Shown: positions 50,355 to 58,900 of the stretch, piece after piece
Position numbering within the stretch: position 1 is the first letter of the stretch
How the letters are laid out: the number at the start of each line of letters is the position of its first letter
From: Streptomyces verrucosisporus
GTDB lineage: Bacteria > Actinomycetota > Actinomycetes > Streptomycetales > Streptomycetaceae
NCBI RefSeq assembly: GCF_017114865.1
Contig: NZ_JADEYH010000018.1
Span: 1 to 64,000 of the forward strand
Length of the DNA: 64,000 nt
Reading direction: 5' to 3'
Translations under genes and position numbers: made by a program
Notes under the pieces: generated by a model
Databases searched by the model: none
What the model saw: only the letters and a program-made list of their open reading frames with translations
What the model was told of the DNA's origin: nothing

Positions 50355-51010
50355 GGCTCACCCCGCTCCACCGGCGTCTCCTCGCCGACATCATCGACCT
50401 CGGCTCCCCCTATCCCCTGGTCCTCACCGGCGGATACGCGGTGCAGGCCCACGGTCTGGTCGAACGCTTCAGCCGCGACCTCGATGTCGCCACCGAGAAC
50501 CCCGCTCCGATGGACGAGATCGTCGCCTCGCTCACCGAGGGCCTCACCGCGCGCGGATGGCGGACCACGCACGTACAGACCGACCCGCTCAGCGGGCGGT
50601 TCCTCGTCACCGACTCCCGGACCGGTGAGGAGTGCGAGGTCGATGTCCTCAAAGAGCCGTTCTGGGCGCCGCCCGCCCAGACCCCTTACGGCCCCGTCCT
50701 CTCTCTCGACGATGTGATCGGCACCAAGGTGCGTGCCCTCGCCGACCGTGGCGCTGTCCGAGACCTCATCGACGTCCGGGCCGCCTCCCGCCACCGGTCC
50801 GCCGCCGACCTCGAGAACCTCGGCCGCCGCTGCGCTCATGAGGAGTTCAGCCTCGAAGACCTCCGTGACCGGCTCATCGGCGCGAACTGGTATGAGGACG
50901 AGGACTACACCGCGTACGGGCTCGCCCTCGGGGAGATCGAAGAACTCAAGAAGTGGGCCGTGCGGTGGGCGGAGGACCTGGAAGCGCGGATTCACGCAGG
51001 GAGCGCCTGA
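50351..51010 (+). CDS. AbiEii/AbiGii-family nucleotidyltransferase toxin
   Basis: A 219-residue protein with the DNA-polymerase-beta-type core LTGGYAVQAHGLVERFSRDL, in which the GG, the H and the R-S-D-D pattern of AbiEii are intact, followed by EECEVDVLKEPFW and the DDVIGTKVRALADRGAVRD segment (K-A-L-x-D-R, RD-x-x-D). AbiEii proteins nucleotidylate cellular targets and cause abortive phage infection in type IV toxin-antitoxin systems. Length is typical of short members. Starting at a GTG that overlaps the partner gene, it forms a two-gene cassette of about 1 kb, flanked by 147-bp direct repeats. Confidence 0.85.
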   Translation: MRLTPLHRRLLADIIDLGSPYPLVLTGGYAVQAHGLVERFSRDLDVATENPAPMDEIVASLTEGLTARGWRTTHVQTDPLSGRFLVTDSRTGEECEVDVLKEPFWAPPAQTPYGPVLSLDDVIGTKVRALADRGAVRDLIDVRAASRHRSAADLENLGRRCAHEEFSLEDLRDRLIGANWYEDEDYTAYGLALGEIEELKKWAVRWAEDLEARIHAGSA

Positions 51011-51095
51011 CGGGGCCCGGCCGCCGCGTCGGCCTGAGAGGCCGCACGATGCGGCCGGAGCGCGCCGAGCATGCCGAGAACCTGTGCCGGCCGCC

Positions 51096-51242
51096 GCCGC
51101 GCCGCGCCTTACGCCCCGGCGGGCGGGGTGGTGAGGACCGCGCGGACGGTCTTGCCGCCGGGCGGGTGGGGGACGGTCTCCCAGTGGTCGGCGAGGGCGG
51201 TGACGAGGGTGAGGCCGTGCCCGCCGGTGCGGAGCGGCCCGG
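51096..51242 (-). repeat. Direct repeat copy B: 3' end of the intact anti-sigma-type gene
   Basis: This is the other copy of the 147-bp repeat (see 49793-49939). Here it forms the natural 3' end of the intact ATPase gene, including the TAA stop (51109-51111). The two copies bracket the AbiE-type cassette in direct orientation. Confidence 0.9.
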
Positions 51243-51576
51243 CCTCGGCGTCCGGCCCGTCATCCGGCGCGGGGACGCGCGGCTCGCACTCCCCGCGGGC
51301 GTCGGTCACCTCGACGGTCAGGCGGCCGGCCGTCCGGTCGTAGGTGAGCGCCAGCCGGAAGCAGCGGCCGGGCACGTGCCCGTGGAGGACGGCGTTGGCG
51401 GCCAGTTCCGCGACGACGAGTTCGGCGCGCTCGGCGAGGTCCTGCGGCACCTCCCAGGAGAGCATCTCGGTCACGGTCAGGAGCCGGGCCAGCCGGGCCC
51501 CGCGTCGCGTGGACGACAGCAGTTGTGTGAAGGCGGCGAGGGCGGGTCCGGCCTGCGGTGGTGTCGCTCGGTTCAT
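51109..51576 (-). CDS. RsbW-like ATP-binding regulator (anti-sigma factor type)
   Basis: A 155-residue GHKL ATPase. N box ELVVAELAANAVLHGH, G1 region VEVTDARGECEPR, and G2 GGHGLTLVTALADHWETV are in order, giving the stand-alone HATPase_c_2 domain used by streptomycetes as Ser/Thr-type anti-sigma kinases. The N-terminal 20 residues are poorly conserved. The C-terminus after GKTVRAVL is the segment duplicated at 49.8 kb. It is divergent from a dienelactone hydrolase-like gene by position but read leftward like it. Partner anti-sigma antagonists are not adjacent; the PP2C protein at 0.3-2.5 kb belongs to the opposing class. Confidence 0.88.
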   Translation of the reverse strand: MNRATPPQAGPALAAFTQLLSSTRRGARLARLLTVTEMLSWEVPQDLAERAELVVAELAANAVLHGHVPGRCFRLALTYDRTAGRLTVEVTDARGECEPRVPAPDDGPDAEAGPLRTGGHGLTLVTALADHWETVPHPPGGKTVRAVLTTPPAGA

Positions 51577-51863
51577 GCGGGCCAGGGTGGGGGTCGCGCG
51601 GGGGCGCGAACGAGTGCGCGGCCGTGTACGCGGGGGTCGTGTACGAGCGCTCCGGGTGGACGGTACGGAAGCGTTCCGTCACCCTGGGCGGTGACCGCGA
51701 GCGCCTTCGGGGCCGAGGACGAAGAGACGAGAACCCGGCCGAGGCCGTGATGCGGGCCGCGCCGGCGACCCGGTACGCCACGGTCCGGCCGTTCCCGTCG
51801 CTGCCGGGCGAGTCGAAGGCGCTGGACGCGGTGGGCAGGAGCGGGTATCAGGAGCCGACCGGA

Positions 51864-52589
51864 TCAATCCGTGACGGGCAGACACTCGGCGAGCAGGGCG
51901 ACGATGTCACGCCAGGCTCGCTGTGCGTGCCGTGGGTGGTGGCCGACGCCGGGGACCGTAGGGTGGTCGACCGGTGGGTGGTGGAAGGCGTGAAGGGCCC
52001 CTCCGTAGACCACGAGGCGCCAGTCGACGCCCGCGGCCTGCATCTCTTCGGTGAACGCATCCCGTTGGGCGGGCGGCATGATCGGATCCTCCGACCCGAC
52101 CCCGGCCCACACCGGGCAGCGGATGCGCGCCGCTTCGCCCGGTCGGCCCGTGGTAGTTGCGTTGACCGTCCCGATCGCGCGCAGGTCGACGCCGTCGCGA
52201 CCGAGTTCCAGTGCGACCGCGCCCCCGGTGCCGTAGCCGACGGCGGCGATCCGGTCGGGGTCGGCCCGTGGTTCGGCACGCAGCACGTCGAGCGCGGCGT
52301 GACCGATCCCCCGCATCCGGTCGGGGTCGGCGAGCAGCGGCATGCAACGGGCCAGCATCTCCTCCGGGTCTTCCAGATAGCGTCCGCCGTGGAGGTCGAA
52401 AGCCAGCGCCACGTACCCCAGCTCGGCCAGAGCCTCGGCCCGGCGGCGCTCGACATCGCTGAGCCCCATGCCCTCGGGTCCGATCAGGACCGCGGGCCGA
52501 CGCCCGGCACCGGCCGGGAGCGCGAGGTGTCCGATCATCGTCAGGTCGTCGGCCGGGTATTCGACCGTACGGGTTGTGACCGTCGTCAT
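51864..52589 (-). CDS. Dienelactone hydrolase family protein without usual nucleophile
   Basis: A 241-residue alpha/beta hydrolase: TMIGHLALPAGAGRRPAVL, an oxyanion region (LIGPEGMGLSDVERRRAEAL), ALAFDLHGG, and the elbow segment RIAAVGYGTGGAVALELG. Family enzymes have Cys or Ser at the middle of G-x-[C/S]-x-G-G; here it reads G-Y-G-T-G-G, so the nucleophile position is glycine. Late motifs PVWAGVGSEDPIMP (Asp) and GGALHAFHHPP (His) remain. Either the protein is inactive as a hydrolase or another residue serves. I faintly recall related actinobacterial sequences with the same elbow. The ATG at 52589 lacks a clear ribosome-binding site and may be leaderless. Confidence 0.85.
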   Translation of the reverse strand: MTTVTTRTVEYPADDLTMIGHLALPAGAGRRPAVLIGPEGMGLSDVERRRAEALAELGYVALAFDLHGGRYLEDPEEMLARCMPLLADPDRMRGIGHAALDVLRAEPRADPDRIAAVGYGTGGAVALELGRDGVDLRAIGTVNATTTGRPGEAARIRCPVWAGVGSEDPIMPPAQRDAFTEEMQAAGVDWRLVVYGGALHAFHHPPVDHPTVPGVGHHPRHAQRAWRDIVALLAECLPVTD

Positions 52590-53256
52590 ACGACTGGACG
52601 GTAATGACCGTCGAGCCCGCTCGGGGTGGTGTTCACCGACGGCGGAGCGGTCTGTCCCGACTGCGTAACCCGGATGTGTCTCCCCCTGCCGTCGAACGGC
52701 AGCCGGTTCGCGCGTCCGGTGAACCCGTGCAGTACGGGGGGCCGTAGCGGCTCGAACGCAGTCGGACCCGATGGTGACCGATGACAGGGGTCGATGACGG
52801 GCAGGACCGTTCCTCCGTGCGGCCGTCGCCGGCCTTCTGTCCGAGCACACCGCCATCGAGGAGGCCGCTCCGACGCCGGGCGACCGTGACCGGGCACTTC
52901 GCCGACCTCAAGGGTGAACGCTTCGGCCGCCCCGTCCCGGAGTGGTGGCCGACCGGCCGTCGAGTGGCCGTTGGCCGTGAGATCCGGCCGCGCAATCCGA
53001 GATCCCGCGCCAGGGATACGCCTCGTCGTCGGCGGGGGAGCGGTCCGGGATGCGGTGTTGTTCGGGGCGTGCGGGGCGAGGTGGGGGCGCGCGGGGGGCG
53101 TGAACGAGCGCGGAATCGCGTACGCGGGGTGAGCGTACGAGCACGTGGGGTGGACGGTGCGGGATGTGTTCGGTCACGCTGAATGGAGGTCGCTGACACT
53201 TTCGGTAGTCGTCGCGGCCTGGGCACGCAGCACGGAGCAAGCGGAGAGGGCGGCGG
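52590..53256. other. 667-bp spacer with possible gene debris
   Basis: No complete gene could be supported. Short rightward pieces such as AVAGLLSEHTAIEEAAPTPG and, in another frame, VTGHFADLKGERFGRPVPEW look more ordered than random but match no family I can name. They may be the eroded remains of a gene. The region separates the leftward hydrolase from the rightward DUF5753 regulator and must contain both promoters. Confidence 0.35.
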
Positions 53257-54258
53257 ATGGACAACGTCGACAGGGCCGGGGTCGGGGTCGAGGTCGGGTT
53301 CGAAGTCGAGGGCGAAGTCGGAGCCGGGGACGAGGCCGACGACGAGGCCGGAGCTGGGACCGGGGCCGGGACCGGCGACGGGGGCGAGACCGCGCGGGAG
53401 GCCGCGGGCGACGAGGAGCGCTCGGGCCCGGAACGGGAGTGGGACCGGGAGCCGCATCCTTCGGACAGCATGCGCACCTTCGGTGCGGTCGTGCAGGCGT
53501 TGCGCGAGCACAACGGCCTCAGCCGCGCCGAACTCGGCACCTGGGTGCGCTACTCCAAGCACACCGTGGCGTCGGTGGAGCTGGGTCGCCGGATGCCGGA
53601 CCGGGCGTTCGTGGAACGCGCGGAACTCGCCCTCGGCAACACCGGCGCCCTGCGCAAGGCCGCCCGCCACCTGACGCGCGGCGAGGTGGGACTCGCCGCG
53701 TGGTTCCGCCAGTGGGCACGGCTGGAACGGAAGGCGGTGAGCCTGTCCACCTACGAGTGCCGGCTGGTGCCGGGCTTGTTGCAGTCCGAGGCGTACGCGC
53801 GGGCTGTGTTCGACAACAGCATCCCGCTGCTGATCGACGAGCAGGCGGAAGCTCAGGTCACCGCGCGAATGGACCGACAGCGGATGATGAGGGAGCGGCC
53901 GACCGTGCCGTTCAGCTTCATCGTTGAGGAGGCGGTCCTCCGGCGCGGGCTGGGCGGACCGCAGGTGCAGGCGAGCATGCTGGACCACGTGCTCGAACTC
54001 ACCGCACCGCGCAACGTGACGTTCCAGGTCGTGCCGCTGTGGCTGGAGTTCCACGGCTGCTTGGACGGATCTCTGCAGATCCTGGAGACGCCGGAGGGGC
54101 GGTGGCTCGGGTACTCCGAAGGGCAGCAGAACGGACGGCTGATCTCGGACCGAAAAGAGATGCGACTGCTCTGTCAGCGCTATGAAACACTGCGCTCGCA
54201 GGCCCTCAACCCCAAGGAATCCCGGGACCTGCTGGAGCGACTGCGAGGAGAGCTGTGA
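53257..54258 (+). CDS. XRE-type helix-turn-helix regulator with DUF5753
   Basis: A 333-residue regulator of the class paired with DUF397 proteins in actinomycetes. An HTH (about 68-125) reads RTFGAVVQALREHNGLSRAE, then LGTWVRYSKHTVASVELGRR, followed by the DUF5753 domain (about 150-325; STYECRLVPGLLQSEAYARA; DHVLELTAPRNVTFQVVPLW). The first 65 residues are an unusual acidic Gly/Glu/Asp/Ala run with short Val-Glu repeats, absent from most family members. The alternative start inside it, MRTFGAVV near residue 72, would give a normal-sized protein, but the GAGAGG upstream favours 53257. The stop overlaps the DUF397 gene start. These pairs influence development and antibiotic production; the target is unknown. 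Confidence 0.9.
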   Translation: MDNVDRAGVGVEVGFEVEGEVGAGDEADDEAGAGTGAGTGDGGETAREAAGDEERSGPEREWDREPHPSDSMRTFGAVVQALREHNGLSRAELGTWVRYSKHTVASVELGRRMPDRAFVERAELALGNTGALRKAARHLTRGEVGLAAWFRQWARLERKAVSLSTYECRLVPGLLQSEAYARAVFDNSIPLLIDEQAEAQVTARMDRQRMMRERPTVPFSFIVEEAVLRRGLGGPQVQASMLDHVLELTAPRNVTFQVVPLWLEFHGCLDGSLQILETPEGRWLGYSEGQQNGRLISDRKEMRLLCQRYETLRSQALNPKESRDLLERLRGEL

Positions 54259-54440
54259 AGACGACGGAACTCGACTGGTTCAAGTCCAGCTACAGCGGTA
54301 CCCAGGGCGACAGCTGTGTGGAGGTCGCGATCGCCGAGCGGGCCGTCTACGTGCGGGACTCCAAGGACCTGGCCCTCCCCGCCTTCAAGATCGGCCGTGA
54401 GGGCTGGACCCGGTTCGTGCGCTTCGCGTCGGAGCGCTGA
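54255..54440 (+). CDS. DUF397 family small protein
   Basis: A 61-residue DUF397 protein: LDWFKSSYSGTQGDSCVEVA, then VYVRDSKDLALPAFKI and a WTRFVRFA end, all canonical. Starts at a GTG overlapping the stop of the DUF5753 regulator, so the pair is co-translated. DUF397 proteins are thought to act with their XRE partner, perhaps as an antitoxin-like or modulatory subunit (BldB-like), without an established biochemical role. Confidence 0.92.
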   Translation: MKTTELDWFKSSYSGTQGDSCVEVAIAERAVYVRDSKDLALPAFKIGREGWTRFVRFASER

Positions 54441-54454
54441 CCGACTTCGGCTGT

Positions 54455-54491
54455 GCCGTCCGCCGCGCCGGCACCCGGCGTGGCGGACGGC
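54455..54491 (+). terminator. 17-bp stem-loop followed by a T-run
   Basis: GCCGTCCGCCGCGCCGG (54455-54471) pairs with CCGGCGTGGCGGACGGC (54475-54491) around a three-base loop; one pair is G-U in RNA. CGTCTTTT follows, making this the one classical intrinsic terminator in the window. Confidence 0.85.
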
Positions 54492-54699
54492 CGTCTTTTC
54501 GGGCTTTGTCAGTCAGCAGCGGTTCCAGCGCTCGAACTCGAAGCCCTCAATCGCACTTCTCCTCGCCATGCATATGTCCGGATTTCCTCCTCGGAGGAGT
54601 GCAGAGGTGGCCGCCCGAAAATTGGGTCAACACGGTCGGATTCCCCTGGGATTCTCATGAAAAGTCGAGGTTGGGGGCATGGGGCAGGAGAGAGGAATC

Positions 54700-55341
54700 A
54701 TGGAACATCCACGCACTCGCGCTGCGTCGATCACGGTATCCCTCACCGCGGGCTTATTGCTCGGCCTGGTAGGCCCAGTTTCCGAAAATTGGGATAATCT
54801 TGATTCTGTGAGTCTCGTGTTTTCCGGCGGATGGTCGTGGGTCTGCTACGCGTTCTTGGTAGGATATTTCTATAAATCCAAGATCGATTCAGCTCTGATG
54901 TCATCTTTGGGGCTGGTCATCGGTGTGGTTGCGTACTATCTTTTCAAATATGTGAATCCCGCTGCTCCGGCCGGACTGGAATTTGGTGCCTCCAGCGAAG
55001 GGCTTCTCTCCAGAATTCTCGCATGGGGGATCGCGGCTTTTGTTCTTGGGGTTCCCGTGGGGATTATGGGTAACCTGGCGCGGGTATCGGGTGTTCGCGG
55101 CCTCCCCTTCCGGCTGATCGTTCCGCTTGCGGCTTTCCTCGAAACCTCCATGCGGCTGGCTGTAGAGGCGGATGGACAAGGTCCGGTCGTCGGAGTGACT
55201 TGGAGCGTGATCCGGTTCGCCGCAGGTGTTGTCGCTTTGGCGCTGGTCAGTCACACCGGCTGGAGTTGGTGGCACGCTCGGCGTGTTCGCTCTCCAGAGG
55301 GGGAGGAGCATCACGCCAAAGAGAGTGTTGCGTCTGTGTGA
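54700..55341 (+). CDS. Integral membrane protein of unknown function, low GC, TTA codon
   Basis: A 213-residue membrane protein with five or six hydrophobic segments (about 10-30, 42-62, 68-90, 110-130, 143-160 and 172-192; examples SALMSSLGLVIGVVAYYLFK and AWGIAAFVLGVPVGIMGNLA). It resembles the DUF6518-type family, but that is from memory. The ATG at 54700 with AGAGG four bases upstream is better than the upstream ATG at 54679. Base composition is clearly poorer in GC than neighbours, and codon 19 is TTA (54754-54756), which in Streptomyces needs the bldA tRNA. Both point to transfer and/or developmental expression. Confidence 0.75.
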   Translation: MEHPRTRAASITVSLTAGLLLGLVGPVSENWDNLDSVSLVFSGGWSWVCYAFLVGYFYKSKIDSALMSSLGLVIGVVAYYLFKYVNPAAPAGLEFGASSEGLLSRILAWGIAAFVLGVPVGIMGNLARVSGVRGLPFRLIVPLAAFLETSMRLAVEADGQGPVVGVTWSVIRFAAGVVALALVSHTGWSWWHARRVRSPEGEEHHAKESVASV

Positions 55342-55378
55342 TCTTTCCTCATGTGTCTCTTGCCGGAATGGCAGCAGT

Positions 55379-55810
55379 TCATGCTGAGCGGTCTTTACCG
55401 CTGCCGAGTTTCCTGTCAGTCGAAACGTAGCCGAGTTTCGCACGGTCTATGAAACGATTGCCGAGGTCGCGAACGGGCGCGGGCTTCGGAACCCGTGCGG
55501 CCTTCGCCGCGACCTTCTTCGCAGCGGTCTTCGCGGCCGAATTCTTGCCACCCGTGCGTGCGGTGGACTTCTGCTGCGGCTTTTTGCCGCTCCTCGCGGT
55601 CGGCGTGTCGCGCGCCGCGTATTTCTTGCGGAGCTGCGAGAGCTGTTCGCGTTCCTGAGCGGTCAGATTGGCGGGAAGGGCGTTGACGAGGGCCTGCGCC
55701 CGGCTGAGCGCGTAACGTGCCTGCGGCCAGCGCTTCCGGTTGATCGCCGTGCGGAACACCTCGATGGTCTGACGCAAGGCTTTGATCTTCGCGGATTGCC
55801 GCCGGGGCAT
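55379..55810 (-). CDS. Basic protein with histone-like Lys/Ala-rich tail
   Basis: A 143-residue strongly basic protein. The N-terminal half (MPRRQSAKIKALRQTIEVFR through TAQEREQLSQLRKK) is helical and looks like a small folded unit; the second half (KKPQQKSTARTGGKNSAAKT, then AAKKVAAKAARV) is a Lys/Ala-rich tail of the kind found in bacterial H1-like, nucleic-acid-binding proteins. The end, RDLGNRFIDRAKLGYVSTDR, is ordered again. Start at ATG 55810; a GTG at 55924 would add 38 residues. It follows the methylase gene in the same leftward direction after 186 bp, so it could be co-transcribed with the DISARM-like operon. No family recognised. Confidence 0.6.
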   Translation of the reverse strand: MPRRQSAKIKALRQTIEVFRTAINRKRWPQARYALSRAQALVNALPANLTAQEREQLSQLRKKYAARDTPTARSGKKPQQKSTARTGGKNSAAKTAAKKVAAKAARVPKPAPVRDLGNRFIDRAKLGYVSTDRKLGSGKDRSA

Positions 55811-55996
55811 GGGGGACTCGGCTCCGCTGCCGCGCCGCTGGGACGCCGCACGGGCAACCCAGCCCGCGCCCGAAGTCAGGACGACGGGTGAGCGCGGATT
55901 GCTGCTCTGGCTTCTGCGTACCACGTGGTGCCGTTCCTTGCGTGAGGTCCAGCCGTCTCTGGGTGGCCGCGCTCGCAGCCACCCAGGAGCGGCGGA

Positions 55997-58900
55997 TCAA
56001 CCGTGCCGGGGCCCCTGGCCTGGGGGCGGAGTGAGGGTGGAGCGGTACGTGCCGGACTCGCCCTCAACGAGCGGGTTCTCCAGCGTCAGGCCGGCGGCGG
56101 CCATCCGGTCGTACTCGGCGAGGATCAGCCGCTTGGTGCGGTACTCGCCGTGCGCCTTGATGTCGTTGTCGCGCGTGACGTTGAAGGTGTCGAGGATGTA
56201 CGCGGCATCGTCGCGATTGATCCCGTACAGGTGGAAGAAGAGTGCGTCCAGTTCGGCGCGAATCACGGCACGGCGATCCTCGTCCCAGCGGAACGGCGCT
56301 CCTGTGTCACCGAGGTCGCGGGCGAACGGCGCCATGTCGTGAGCGGTGTAGGCGAGTTCGAGGACCCGAGGTGTGATGAATGGGGTATGGGGATCGACCT
56401 GTTCAGGCGCAACGACTGGGAGTTGGTGGGCGGTGAAAAACTTGAGATGAGTGCCACCAACCTTCTGTCGTGTAACGAAATCTAGAACGAAGGAAGATAG
56501 GCAAGGGGCGAGACCTTCGATCGGTCCTGCATGAGGCAGCATGAGCAGAGTGCCATCAGGTGCCGCGACGCGCGGGAAGACGAAATTGATCATCGTTCGC
56601 TCGTCGCTTGACCGGCAAATATCCCGCCAGCCCATCAGCCAGTCCCGGTCCCATCCCTTGGCGTGCAGGCGGCTACACACGCCGGGAATCTTGGCCTCTT
56701 TGCCGCCCTTGTCGAACTTGCCGGTGGGTACGTCCTGTTCGGGAATCCAGTAACGAGGCAGCGGGTAGGTGTGCGGGTCCTGATGCTGGTCGGAGGTAAG
56801 GCGGGGCAGCATGCCCACCGCGAGTTGCTTCTCCGTGGCGCCCTCGTAGGTGGAGAAGCGGTGGTCGTAGTGGTGGAGCATCTTCGCCTCGTAGAGCGGC
56901 AGCAGGCGCTCCTTTCCGCGCACCAGTACGTTGCCGTGCAGCTCCCATCCCTCTTTCAGGAGGTCGTCGAAGGTTTCGCCGTTCTGGGCGTCGGGGCGGA
57001 AGAGGTGGGAGTCGTTGGACATGTCGAACATGCGCATGAAGGAGACTCCCCACGGATTGCCCGCTTCCCCCTTCGCTTCTTCGAGCAGTACCGGGACACG
57101 GTGATAGATGCCCAGGGTGATCTCGGCGTCGCGGCGGCTGCGGAAGACAGGGCACGTGCCGGTGTTCGGGTTGAGAAGCTGGATGTCGCGGCCGGTCAGG
57201 GTGTAGGCGCGCTCGGCGATCTGCGCCACCTGGCGGGCCCGGAAGGCGATGGAGATCGGGGAGTCGGGGGAACCAGATCCCGCCATGCAGAACAAGGCGA
57301 AGTTCACGCGGTGGTCAACGCCAGGGAAGATCTTCTCCTCGTTCTCGAAACCGTAGAGCGCGGCCAAGTGCCCCTTCGTGACCAGATCCTTGAAGAAGAA
57401 CTGTGTCGTCGCGTCCGTCGCGATGCCGGTCGGAACGATCACGCCGGTCCGGCCACGCGGACCCGTGAGCGTGCGGTCCGTCTCTGCGAAGACCGCGTAC
57501 GTATTGATGTCGCCGCGCCCCGTCAGCGGGAAGCGGTTGCTCATGCGCAGGAAGTGGCTCTCGCCTTCCGCGCGGCGCTTGGCGGCGCCGAACTCGGCGA
57601 ACAGGCGCGCCCCGTCCGGGTCGTCGGCCAGTGCGGCGATGAGCTTCTTACGGGCCGCCGCGTTCTTGGCCTCGGCGATGCGCGGGTCGCGCTGGGCGAA
57701 GAACTCCTGCTCCTGGAGCTTGACCCGCTCCCACGGCGGGTTGCCGACCACTGCGCCGAAACCGCCGACCCACCCCGTTTCCGGCTGGACGCCGGCGCCC
57801 GACTCGGGGACGGCGAAGACTTCCGGGAACTCCAGGTGCCAGTGGAAGAAGCGGTACTGGTCGCGCAGGCGCAGGATCTCGGCGTGCGTGGTGTCCGGCA
57901 CGGCCGACTGGTCGCGGCCGCGCAGGGAGCGGAACACCTGGTCGGTCGGGGCCTCGGGGGCGCCCTCGCGCTTGGGCCAGACGAAGGCCGCGCACCAGGC
58001 GTCGGCGGCGTGCAGGTCCTGCACGTACGACGTGGACTCCATGTACGCCCGGTAGGCGTTCTCCTGGGCTCGCACCTGCTCCAGCTTGTCGGCCGGGGCG
58101 GTGACGATGCGGGTCAGTTCGGCGGCGTAGCGGTCGTTACCGGGCAGCGTCTCCGTGTCGAAGGTCAGCTCGTCCTGGCCGGAGCGCTGGGCCCGGTTGC
58201 GCTTGACGAGGGCCGCCGCGTACTTCCTGTCGTCGCCCTCGATGGGCTTGAACGCGTCGTCCGGAACGCCGTCCGCCAGCAGCTTCGGGGTCGCGCCGAT
58301 CAGGCCGTTGCCGTGCTTGACGTGGGCGTCCAGGAAGCCGAGCGCCTTGCCCGGCTCCAGGGCCTCCAGCCACAGCGAGACCTTGGCAAGCTCGACGGCC
58401 ATCGGGTTGAGATCGACACCGTAGACGCAGCGGGCGACGACCTCGTGCAGGGCGTGGCGCACCGCGTCTACCGTCGGCTCCGGGTTGCGCTCGCGCACCG
58501 AGGCCACACGCTTGGCGATACGGCGGGCGGAGGCGACCAGGAAGTGCCCGGAGCCGCAGGCGGGGTCGCAGACGGTCAGGGAGAGCAGTTCACCGACAAT
58601 GTCCTCGGCCGGGTCGGTGCGGCCGGCCTCGGCGGCGCGCCGCTCGCCGCGCTTGACGGCGTCGTCCACGACCGGGTCCAGCGTCGTGTCCAGCAGGCAC
58701 TCGATGAGCGAGGACGGGGTGTAGTAACTGCCGGTCGTCTTGCGGCTGTTGCCCGCGACCTCGATCAGCTCGAAGGTGCGGTCCGCAGCGGAGTGCTTGG
58801 GCTCCAGCTCCAGCAGCGACTCGTAGACCGAGCCCAGCTCCTCGGCGTCCAGGTGGCGGTAGTCGACCGCGCGCCACCGCCGCGCGCCGGGGTCGCGGAC

